Shown here piece by piece: positions 25,558 through 32,152 of a stretch of DNA of 32,152 bases; position 1 is the stretch's first letter; each line of letters opens with the position of its first letter. Source of the stretch: Rhodospirillales bacterium. GTDB taxonomy: Bacteria > Pseudomonadota > Alphaproteobacteria > Rhodospirillales > Magnetospirillaceae. The notes below the pieces were generated by a model. That model did no database searches. It saw only the letters and a program-made list of their open reading frames with translations, and had not been told where the DNA came from. The DNA is taken from the NCBI GenBank assembly GCA_015654615.1, contig JAATGN010000244.1, positions 1 to 32,152 of the forward strand, given 5' to 3'. A program made the translations under genes and the position numbers.

Positions 25558-27432
25558 ATGCTTGTCGCTCAAGAGAAAAAAGGATTTTCCTCCATCAATC
25601 ATCCGCGGAAATCCGTCATTTTCATGCGGGGTGGGTCGGCCGCGCACGGTCGGTGGCGAACGAAGAAGAAAAGCGCGAGTGGCACCGGCGTCCCTGCCGG
25701 TGGAAAAGACTCCGCCGCGGAGCGGCGGACACCGGCAGGGACGCCGGTGCCGCTTTTTCCTTTCATTCAGGACGGGGCGGCCGCCGGCCGGGACGGAACG
25801 CGCCGTGGCGGGCAAGAAAGCGAAGCCGTTATTTTCGGGCGGGTCCCGAACCCTCTTCGTCGGGCCTGGCGATCGGCGATGACCGTCTTTTTCGCGGGTA
25901 TCGGCCTGATCCCGGCCAACGGCGCGGTCCTCGTCGCCTTTTGCGTGGTTCACCCGATCAATCCATTGTGCTGCCCGTCTCCTTGCTCCGTCTATGATTC
26001 GGCGAAAGTGGCCGATTTCCTCGATGAAGCGGAACAGGCCTGGCAAAAGGTCGAACAATGCCGGCAAATCGCCGACCGATATTTGTCGCTGGTCACCACA
26101 TTCGGACCGAATGGACCGCTCGCGACGGAACTGCGACGCGTTCCCGATTCCGTATCGGGCGTCCTCAAGACCTTCAAGGCCAGTTTTCCGCAGATGTTGA
26201 ATCCCGGCGATCTCGGCAATCCTCGCGCCGTCGCGGAAATCCTGAAAACCGCCCTGTTCGAGCCGAAAAGCCTGGATGCGGTCAAGCTGACCGACAGCGT
26301 CGGGCGCGTCGGCCTGCGGAGCGCCTCCATGGCCGATGAAGCGGTCAATGCCTTGGCGACCGGCCTGCACGGCTACAAGCGGCTGACCGACGTCGCCACC
26401 GACGGGGGGCGGCAGACGGTCTCCGCGTCGAAGGCCGCGAATGTGCGGACCGATCTTGCCGCCGGCTCCTCGACACGGCAGGCCCTCATCGACAACCTGG
26501 CCGGCCTCGAGGAGCTTTTGTCGTCCTGGGCCGCGACGGAAGCGACGGCCGCCGCGGCGACCCACACCGCGCCGCTCGATAAGCTTCCGGCCTCCTCCAC
26601 CGCGGCTCAGAACTCTCCGTTGGCCGTTTCCCTGCAGGCGGAAACCGATCGGCTCGACAAGCTGCGGCAGATGCGGCTGGCGGTCAATCAACTGGACGTC
26701 ACGACGTCGGCGCTCACCTCGCTTCACAATGAACGCCATGCCGCGCTGGTCATGCTTGCCCAATATCCGGGGCTTCGGAACACGGTGGCCAGCGACGACG
26801 CGGCGATCCAATTTCGTGCCGCGGACGCCGCCGCGGCGGTTTCGCTGCTGGCCCAGATTTTTACGGATGGAGATGCGACCTTCCAATTGGCGCAGAAGCA
26901 GCTGTCGGCGCTCGACACCACCGGCTGGAAAGACAATGCGACAAAAATTCAAGCGGCCAACACCGCGGCCCAAGCCGTCGTGCAGGCGATCATCGCCAAT
27001 CCCCAGGTCTACGGCACGGTGCGAAGCGACCCGAGCGCGGCGACGACGGAGAACGACCGAAGCATTCGGTTGGCGGAGGCTCTTTCCAATAGCTTTTCAT
27101 CGTGGCTTGAAGACGACAAACTCGAACGTTTCTGGGCTCCGCTGCGCCGGGACGCCGATGCCGCGATTTCCAGTCTCGACCAGCGATTGAAGGAGATCAG
27201 CGACCGGAGAGGCTTCGATATCTCCGGCTCCGCCGCCGCCGAGGGGGAAAATGCCCTTTTGGTCCAGTTCGATCAACAGTTGCAGCAGATGCCGATTTCC
27301 GGACAGCAGGGGGCGACCGACGATCAGAAAAATACCCTGGCCACCTATCTCGCCGCATTCCAAGACGCCGCCGCGGCTATTCGGTCGGACGGCGCGGCCG
27401 GCAGATTCGTCACGGTACGGTGGCCGTCATGA
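25558..27432 (+). CDS. Large VirB5/TrbJ-like protein with repeat-derived N-terminal stretch
   Basis: Up to 624 residues from ATG 25558, which has GAGG 6-7 bases upstream next to the previous stop. Codons for about residues 35-75 lie in the hairpin repeat and do not look like protein; ATG 25879 (517 residues) is the next start but lacks a ribosome site, and its basic n-region RRAWRSA would lie upstream of it. After a hydrophobic segment (TVFFAGIGLIPANGAVLVA) comes a Cys-rich patch (PLCCPSPCS), then a helical domain with VRTDLAAGSSTRQALI and LLSSWAATEATAAA, resembling the C-terminal block of its neighbours, then about 250 further Ala/Gln-rich helical residues with no family I recognise. It is flanked by two VirB5-like genes and overlaps the second by four bases, so it is probably an enlarged VirB5/TrbJ relative working at the pilus. 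Confidence 0.65.
   Translation: MLVAQEKKGFSSINHPRKSVIFMRGGSAAHGRWRTKKKSASGTGVPAGGKDSAAERRTPAGTPVPLFPFIQDGAAAGRDGTRRGGQESEAVIFGRVPNPLRRAWRSAMTVFFAGIGLIPANGAVLVAFCVVHPINPLCCPSPCSVYDSAKVADFLDEAEQAWQKVEQCRQIADRYLSLVTTFGPNGPLATELRRVPDSVSGVLKTFKASFPQMLNPGDLGNPRAVAEILKTALFEPKSLDAVKLTDSVGRVGLRSASMADEAVNALATGLHGYKRLTDVATDGGRQTVSASKAANVRTDLAAGSSTRQALIDNLAGLEELLSSWAATEATAAAATHTAPLDKLPASSTAAQNSPLAVSLQAETDRLDKLRQMRLAVNQLDVTTSALTSLHNERHAALVMLAQYPGLRNTVASDDAAIQFRAADAAAAVSLLAQIFTDGDATFQLAQKQLSALDTTGWKDNATKIQAANTAAQAVVQAIIANPQVYGTVRSDPSAATTENDRSIRLAEALSNSFSSWLEDDKLERFWAPLRRDADAAISSLDQRLKEISDRRGFDISGSAAAEGENALLVQFDQQLQQMPISGQQGATDDQKNTLATYLAAFQDAAAAIRSDGAAGRFVTVRWPS
25681..25751 (+). repeat. Dispersed hairpin repeat, copy B, inside the secretion operon
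   Basis: Arms 25681-25702 and 25730-25751 are a perfect 22-bp inverted repeat (GGCACCGGCGTCCCTGCCGG...). Inside them TCCGCCGC (25711-25718) and GCGGCGGA (25722-25729) form a second perfect stem with a GGA loop. Similarity to copy A continues through both shoulders (25661-25780). It sits between the first and second VirB5-like genes, and its frame is open and continuous with the downstream gene. Confidence 0.85.
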
Positions 27433-28121
27433 CCGCATTCATCCGCCGATTGTCTCTTTTGTTTTTATTGTGGTGGATCTTCCCGTTTTGCGGACCGGCC
27501 AAAGCGCAGCAGGCGGTCTGGGACCCCGAAGAGATTGCGCGGTTGGCGGAAAAATCCGCCCGCATGGCGGAAGCGATGTCCCGGGCCGTGGAGCTGCTCA
27601 ATAACGTCAACGACCTGTCCCGGACCATCGGCCGCCTTGGAACCCTGTCCAATCTTGATTTCTCCCGTTTCGATACGCTCGCCGGTCTGAAGGGCGCCGG
27701 CCCCGAATTCGGCGGCCTGGCTTCCAACATAGGCGCCTTGCAGCATGCGAAAATCACCTCGTTCAACGAGGCTTCGGCCTTCGTTCGTCAATTGACCACC
27801 ATCCCCCCGGATGCCGGCCGGACGACCGGGGCCGGACAGGTCAGGCAGGCTCTCGACGCCCTTTATCGGAAGGCTCTCGAAGATGGCTACGCGCTTTCGA
27901 CGCATGCGCGCGAAAGCGTCAGCGTGGCGCCTCAGCGGGCGGCCTTGTTGGTGGCCCAGGCTTCGACGACGGCGGACCTGCGGGGCGATGTGGGGGCGAA
28001 CACGGCCGTCACGATGGCCGTTCTCGACCAATTGGGCAGCCTGAAGGCAAGTCTCGCATCGATCCTGGAAATTCAGGCGACGCAGCATCTCGCGTCGTCG
28101 TCCAATATATCGTCAAAATAA
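27429..28121 (+). CDS. VirB5/TrbJ-like secreted protein, second small paralog
   Basis: A 230-residue protein with a strong signal peptide (RRLSLLFLLWWIFPF, cleavage near AKA/QQ) and a helical body. Its C-terminal TADLRGDVGANTAVTMA and LASILEIQATQHLAS match the corresponding block of the 24698-25549 product. ATG 27429 overlaps the previous stop (ATGA). Two related secreted proteins in one operon suggest a heteromeric pilus tip, or separate adhesin and assembly roles. After it come 64 bases of AT-rich spacer without a gene. Confidence 0.8.
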   Translation: MTAFIRRLSLLFLLWWIFPFCGPAKAQQAVWDPEEIARLAEKSARMAEAMSRAVELLNNVNDLSRTIGRLGTLSNLDFSRFDTLAGLKGAGPEFGGLASNIGALQHAKITSFNEASAFVRQLTTIPPDAGRTTGAGQVRQALDALYRKALEDGYALSTHARESVSVAPQRAALLVAQASTTADLRGDVGANTAVTMAVLDQLGSLKASLASILEIQATQHLASSSNISSK

Positions 28122-28185
28122 ATGCCGAAAAACATGATCATCACAACCTGGCGTATCGTCTAAATATAATAATGGAAATCGTTAT

Positions 28186-28359
28186 ATGACGTATTCTCGA
28201 TTTTTCATCGTATGTATCATGGTTGTTTTTGCTTCCGGTTGCGGAAGCGCCAATCTTCTGGAACCCATCGGCATCGGGTCGGACCGTGACGCACTCAAGC
28301 GCAGTCCCTGCGCCTGCTACGAACTTCCACAAGACTATGCTGCGTGGACGCCGTCGTGA
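28186..28359 (+). CDS. Small VirB7-like lipoprotein
   Basis: A 57-residue protein with a hydrophobic start (MTYSRFFIVCIMVVF) and a lipobox-like FASGC, so Cys19 should be lipidated. The mature part of about 39 residues has two more Cys (SPCACYELP). Size, lipid anchor and position before virB8 fit VirB7, the lipoprotein that stabilises VirB9 at the outer membrane; sequence alone is too short to prove it. The -3 position of the lipobox is Ala rather than the usual Leu. Its stop overlaps the virB8 start. Confidence 0.7.
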   Translation: MTYSRFFIVCIMVVFASGCGSANLLEPIGIGSDRDALKRSPCACYELPQDYAAWTPS

Positions 28360-29087
28360 GATCCCTCCGGCCGTTTCCCTTTTCCGCGGCAAGACTGCGG
28401 GCCCCCCAGGTCGCGGCGGCAGGCGACGGCGATCGTCTCGGCATTTATCCGGCCGAATGCGACGTTCCCGCGTTGGAAGGGCGGCGTTACCTGTGGACGG
28501 CCCGGGCCTTCGCGATCGGCATGTTCCTCAGTCTCTGCGCGAACGTCGTCCTCGGGTTCGCCATCGCCGCCCTGTCGCCGTTGGTTCGGGTCGAGCCGAT
28601 GCTGCTGAGTTTCAAGGACAAGAGCGATCAAATCGTCAAGGTCGAACCTTTTTCCCGCGGGACGAAAGGGTTCGAATTGATGACGGAGATGCTGGTGCGC
28701 GACTATGTCCTTTCCCGCCATGAAATCGTCGTCGACGAAGACGAAATGAAACGTCGCTGGGGCGGCGGCGGTATCGTCGCCCATCGTTCGGAGGCGGAGG
28801 AATATCAGCGATTCGTCGCTGAAATGGCTCCTAAATACGAGGAAATTCGCCAGAAAAGACTCATGCGGACGGTCACCGTGCATCGCGTCAGCAAGATTGC
28901 CGAAGGGTATTGGCAGGTCGAGTTTTCAACGAACGACTATGACTCGGGCAACCGTAAAATTGCCGAAGCCCTCTGGGTCGCATCCATGACGACGGCCTAC
29001 GTCCCCAGGGAAATCAGCTGGGAGGATCGATATATGAACCCGCTCGGCTTCATTGTGACCGCCTATTCGGTGACGGCAAAACAATGA
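28356..29087 (+). CDS. virB8: VirB8-like inner-membrane scaffold protein
   Basis: A 243-residue bitopic protein: about 50 cytoplasmic residues, one membrane helix (AIGMFLSLCANVVLGFAIAA) and a periplasmic NTF2-like domain. Family marks include RDYVLSRHEI in the middle and NPLGFIVTAYSV at the C-terminus, the NPxG motif of VirB8. VirB8 nucleates assembly by contacting VirB9 and VirB10. I choose GTG 28356 because it overlaps the lipoprotein stop (GTGA), matching the overlaps along this operon; GTG 28344 is an alternative. Its stop overlaps the virB9 start. Confidence 0.92.
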   Translation: MRSLRPFPFSAARLRAPQVAAAGDGDRLGIYPAECDVPALEGRRYLWTARAFAIGMFLSLCANVVLGFAIAALSPLVRVEPMLLSFKDKSDQIVKVEPFSRGTKGFELMTEMLVRDYVLSRHEIVVDEDEMKRRWGGGGIVAHRSEAEEYQRFVAEMAPKYEEIRQKRLMRTVTVHRVSKIAEGYWQVEFSTNDYDSGNRKIAEALWVASMTTAYVPREISWEDRYMNPLGFIVTAYSVTAKQ

Positions 29088-30181
29088 AAATGACGGCAAT
29101 CTCCTGGGGTGGAATCGTCCTTTGCCTGATCGGCGCGACACCGTCGGCCATGGCGCAAAACACCCTTCCCAATATTCCCCTCCCCAATGCGCGCGGCGTG
29201 GCGGGATCCAGCGCCGGGCCCGCGACGCCATCCGGGCGGCCGCAGCAAGGGGCCATCTCTCCGCAATTCATGAGCGCCACGGAAAATTCGATCGACCAGC
29301 AGACACGAGGACAGTTCCCATCCATGGATCGCAGTCCGTCGCTTCCCCTGGGAACGCTTCAGCGAAGTTGGGACCGGCCAAGCGCGGCCAGCGGACAGAC
29401 GGCGCCGGGCGTCATTCACTACATGTGGCATTCGGATTTCGTCATGAGCGTCCGGACCCGGGATTTCATGGTCACCACCCTCCTTCTGCCGGCATGGGAA
29501 CGCGCCAATGAATTCTATGTCGGAGACCCCGTGGTTTTCGAGGCAAAGAAAATCAGGACGAATGTCATCGCCGTCCGTTCGCGCAATGCCGGAGCCGACA
29601 GTAATTTGACGATCATTGGGGCAACGGGGAACGTTTATAATTTTTATCTGCGCTCGGAGACGTGGAATTCCACGCAGGTGAGCGATCTGACCGTCTATGT
29701 CGACGCTCCGCGCACTGGAGACAATGCCGACGGCGCCGGCGGTCCGGCGGCGACCTCGGCCGAGGATTCTCCCGGTTACGGGGCGATCGCCGGCATGCCG
29801 GATTACCTCAGGAAGATCGTCTTTCGTCCCGAGGATCTCCGCTTCGATATGAAAATGTATGCCCGGAACGAGACGGATGCCGATATCGCGCCGGAAAGAA
29901 TATTCCAAGATGGGATCTTCACCTATTTCGACTTCGGAGACCGCAGCGATTCGATCGCCCGGCCCGTCGTTCACCACCTGGTCGATGGTGTCGACACCGC
30001 CGTGAATACAAGGACCGCCGGTCCGCGGGGCAGCGTCCTGATCGCCGAAGCCGTCGGCGATTTTACCCTGCGCAACGGCAACCGGGTGGTTTGCGTTCGC
30101 CGTGCCGCGGCGAAGCAGACGGCCACGCCTGTCGAAATCGGCGGATCACTTCCAGAGGCAGGGGGCGGAGCAAAAGAATGA
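29084..30181 (+). CDS. virB9: VirB9/TrbG/CagX-like outer-membrane complex protein
   Basis: A 365-residue secreted protein (signal peptide ending SAMAQN). After the signal come about 90 residues rich in Pro, Gly, Ser and Gln, not typical of short VirB9s. Then follow the VirB9 N-terminal beta domain (TGNVYNFYLRSE) and the C-terminal domain with FTYFDFGDRSD and LRNGNRVVCV. VirB9 lines the outer-membrane pore with VirB7 and VirB10. Here the next genes encode a TcpQ-domain protein and a secretin, not VirB10, so its partners may differ. ATG 29084 overlaps the virB8 stop. Confidence 0.92.
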   Translation: MKMTAISWGGIVLCLIGATPSAMAQNTLPNIPLPNARGVAGSSAGPATPSGRPQQGAISPQFMSATENSIDQQTRGQFPSMDRSPSLPLGTLQRSWDRPSAASGQTAPGVIHYMWHSDFVMSVRTRDFMVTTLLLPAWERANEFYVGDPVVFEAKKIRTNVIAVRSRNAGADSNLTIIGATGNVYNFYLRSETWNSTQVSDLTVYVDAPRTGDNADGAGGPAATSAEDSPGYGAIAGMPDYLRKIVFRPEDLRFDMKMYARNETDADIAPERIFQDGIFTYFDFGDRSDSIARPVVHHLVDGVDTAVNTRTAGPRGSVLIAEAVGDFTLRNGNRVVCVRRAAAKQTATPVEIGGSLPEAGGGAKE

Positions 30182-31167
30182 CGATGCGGCGGGGGCGATC
30201 TTTCGTGTGCTTCTTGTCTCCCGGCCGGGTCGTCGCGACCCTCCTTTCGTGCCTGGTGGCATGCCCGTCCGTTGCGGGCGCGGTGCCGGCCGGAGAAGCC
30301 CATCCGGCGATCTCGGCATCCGCCGTCCCGTCTCCCGGAGGGGTCTTCGCGGCCGAAACACGCCAGGGGGACGACAATGACGGCACGAAGCTGGTCCTGG
30401 AATTCGAGGCGCGGTCCAATCGGCTGACCTCTTCGGATCAGACCGGCCTCGACCGGTTGGCCGCCGCGCTGGCAGCCCAGCCGAACAGCCGTTTGACCGT
30501 CTTCGCGTCGTCTCCCGGCGATTTGGCGGCCCGCCATTTCATGGCGTCGCGATTGGCGGCGGTCGAACAGGAACTTTCGAAAAGAGGGATCACGGCGGAT
30601 ACCGTGACAATCCCCCGCGCGAAGGGAAACGACGTCGACGTCGTCCTGTGGATGGCGCCGCGGGCATTGCCGCGGACGCCCCTGGAAATGCTGCCGGCCG
30701 CCGCCGTGGCCTCGCCGCAGGCGAGCGACGCGCCCGAACCGGGCGGCCCCCTCGCGCTTCTTCCCGAAAAGCAGGATGACAGGACCGCCCAGGCCGTCGC
30801 CAGTGCGGAAGCGCCGCCAGCCCCGGCGCCGGTAAGAGACGAGGCGTCGGCTGTTCCGCCGCATGGCGAAAACAATCGGATGCGGGCCGCCGCGACGGCC
30901 GATGTCGATATCGAGGAACTGTGGGTGGCGGCGGTCGGTCAGTCGCTGCGGACAGTGCTCAAGGATTGGGGGGGGCGCGCCGGCTGGACCATCGTCTGGC
31001 AATCCGATCGGGAATATCCGATCGACGCCGCCGCCACCTTTTCGGGGGACTTCACCAACGCCGCCAGTCAATTGTTCAATGGTTTCGCCACGGCAATGCC
31101 GGCGCCATCCGCCCATTTCTACAAGGGCAATCGGGTCCTCCTGGTCGAGTCGGGAGAGGGCCGATGA
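30178..31167 (+). CDS. OmpA-like plus TcpQ-domain protein (PilL-like)
   Basis: A 329-residue exported protein (hydrophobic start with VVATLLSCLVACPSVAGA). Residues about 60-160 resemble an OmpA-like peptidoglycan-binding domain (FEARSNRLTSSDQTGLDRL, then a helix with SRLAAVEQELSKRGI), although the canonical Asp/Arg pair is only partly visible. A Pro/Ala-rich linker follows. The last 90 residues fit the TcpQ family (SLRTVLKDWGGRAGWTIVW, then FSGDFTNAASQLFNGF). TcpQ and PilL serve type IVb pilus systems by helping the secretin sit in the outer membrane. ATG 30178 overlaps the virB9 stop, and its own stop overlaps the secretin start. Confidence 0.82.
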   Translation: MTMRRGRSFVCFLSPGRVVATLLSCLVACPSVAGAVPAGEAHPAISASAVPSPGGVFAAETRQGDDNDGTKLVLEFEARSNRLTSSDQTGLDRLAAALAAQPNSRLTVFASSPGDLAARHFMASRLAAVEQELSKRGITADTVTIPRAKGNDVDVVLWMAPRALPRTPLEMLPAAAVASPQASDAPEPGGPLALLPEKQDDRTAQAVASAEAPPAPAPVRDEASAVPPHGENNRMRAAATADVDIEELWVAAVGQSLRTVLKDWGGRAGWTIVWQSDREYPIDAAATFSGDFTNAASQLFNGFATAMPAPSAHFYKGNRVLLVESGEGR

Positions 31168-32152
31168 CGGGACCCGTGCGGATCTCCTGGATATGCGGTT
31201 TGGGATTGGCCCTGTTGATGGGATGCCGGGCCCCGGATGAGAGCCGGGCGACGATTCAACAACGGGAGAAAGACGCCGAAGACACGATGTCCAAGGCCTC
31301 GCTGCAGGGAACGAAAGCGCGCGCCGGGATGATTGCTCTCCACGACGGCATCTGGGTCGGCGGGCGGAGCATCGTCAAGCCGAATGGGGAGGCGCTTCCG
31401 ATCGCGGCGGAAACCGCCTCGGCCGTCGTGCTGAACAGCATGGGCGCGTCGCTCGAACTCAAGGAAATCGCCGCGGAGATCACCGCCCAGACCGGTCTCA
31501 AGGTCGCCCTGGAGGAGCAGGCCGAAAGTCCGGCGGCGGTCCCGGTCCCCGAACCGGCGCGGCGGTCCCCCAACGAGAGTTCGCTTCCCATTCCGAGCAT
31601 TCCGGCGCTCCGCCAGCATAATGGGATGGCCTTGTCGTGGAGCGGCCCCTTGTCCGGACTGCTCGACAGCATATCCACCTATTTCGGCCTGCAATGGGAA
31701 TATCGCGGCGGCCAAATCCGTATTTTCCGGCACGAGATCCGGACCTTCACCCTGGCGGCCCTGCCGTCGAATTCGACGGTCCGCTCGGGCGTCAATACAA
31801 CCGGCTCCTCTTCGCCCGTCAACAGCGGTTCGGCCGGCGGCGGGACCGTCGGGACCGGCACCTCGACCGGATCGATGCTGCAGGACACGGCGCAGGAAGC
31901 GTCGATCAAGCTTTGGGACGACATCAAGGAAACGGTCCAGACGATGTTGCCGAGCGGGGCGAAGGCGACGATGTCGCCGGCCACCGGGACGATGACGGTC
32001 ATCGCGCCTCCTTTGGCGATGCGGCGCATCGCGAGCTATGTCGAACAGCAAAACACGCGGATCACCCGCCAGGTGACGATCTCGGTGAAGGTCCTTCGGG
32101 TCGACGTCACGGACACCTACGATCTGGGTCTCGATCTGAGCGGCGTGTTCCA
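31164..32152 (+). CDS. pilN: PilN-type lipoprotein secretin of a type IVb pilus (3' end beyond window)
   Basis: The first 329 residues of an outer-membrane secretin. The N-terminus has a lipobox (GLALLMGC) directing lipid attachment at Cys21. Next come a beta-rich region, an STN/N0-like segment (GPLSGLLDSISTYFGLQWEYR), a Ser/Thr/Gly linker (GSSSPVNSGSAGGG), then an N1-like domain leading to ITRQVTISVKVLRVDVTDTY, the entry to the secretin core, where the window ends. PilN of plasmid R64 and TcpC/BfpB-type secretins share this lipoprotein layout. It is translationally coupled to the TcpQ gene (ATGA) with GGGAGAGGG upstream. Finding it as the next-but-one gene after virB9 is unusual. Confidence 0.88.
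   Translation, partial: MTGPVRISWICGLGLALLMGCRAPDESRATIQQREKDAEDTMSKASLQGTKARAGMIALHDGIWVGGRSIVKPNGEALPIAAETASAVVLNSMGASLELKEIAAEITAQTGLKVALEEQAESPAAVPVPEPARRSPNESSLPIPSIPALRQHNGMALSWSGPLSGLLDSISTYFGLQWEYRGGQIRIFRHEIRTFTLAALPSNSTVRSGVNTTGSSSPVNSGSAGGGTVGTGTSTGSMLQDTAQEASIKLWDDIKETVQTMLPSGAKATMSPATGTMTVIAPPLAMRRIASYVEQQNTRITRQVTISVKVLRVDVTDTYDLGLDLSGVF

Overview
The window reads as chromosomal DNA of a GC-rich alphaproteobacterium, probably Rhodospirillales-like. That placement is an inference from the ppx-rlmE pair, the alphaproteobacterial look of PyrE and RlmE, the GC-rich codon use and the interspersed palindromic repeats. There is no rRNA, CRISPR array, transposase or intact prophage. The one RNA gene is a tRNA-Gln(CTG).

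Left block (1-8431). One polyketide synthase gene fills the minus strand from 7717 to beyond the left edge, 2,572 codons without a stop. Its order is KS (active-site Cys replaced by His), a poorly recognisable interval, ACP, KS (intact), DH, KR, C-methyltransferase, ACP, and the start of another carrier domain. No acyltransferase motif is visible, and KR followed by methyltransferase is the trans-AT order. An AT-rich leader carrying a 24-codon ORF and a structured hairpin region separates it from tRNA-Gln, whose 3' end faces the PKS.

Housekeeping block (8432-19718). A Ppx/GppA phosphatase and RlmE overlap on the plus strand. They converge on a minus-strand pyrimidine operon in which the genes overlap by 3-4 bases: MFS transporter, pyrK, pyrD, Zn-dependent amidohydrolase, pyrC, pyrE. 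A MITE-like inverted-repeat element sits exactly between the two convergent units. The gene content (importer, NAD-linked dihydroorotate dehydrogenase, dihydroorotase, N-carbamoyl-amino-acid-type hydrolase, orotate phosphoribosyltransferase) would suit orotate or dihydroorotate uptake and use, not only biosynthesis. Next come a periplasmic M3B oligopeptidase and a small secreted protein.

Right block (20054-32152). A coiled-coil protein and an XRE/S24-type regulator on the minus strand diverge from a long plus-strand secretion operon. That operon has VirB2-, VirB3- and VirB4-like genes, three VirB5/TrbJ-like secreted proteins (the middle one enlarged), a small VirB7-like lipoprotein, VirB8 and VirB9. 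Where VirB10 might be expected it continues with a TcpQ-domain protein fused to an OmpA-like region and then a PilN-type lipoprotein secretin cut by the right edge. VirB6, VirB10, VirB11, relaxase and coupling protein are not in the window. This apparent join of a VirB-type type IV secretion system to type IVb-pilus outer-membrane parts is the most interesting feature here.

Dispersed repeats mark the window: two full copies of a hairpin repeat (around 19858 and 25681, the second inside the secretion operon and open in frame with the next gene), a partial copy near 17138, a repeat of the class often translated as 'CEERSDEAI' at 17218-17367, and the MITE at 10617-10839.
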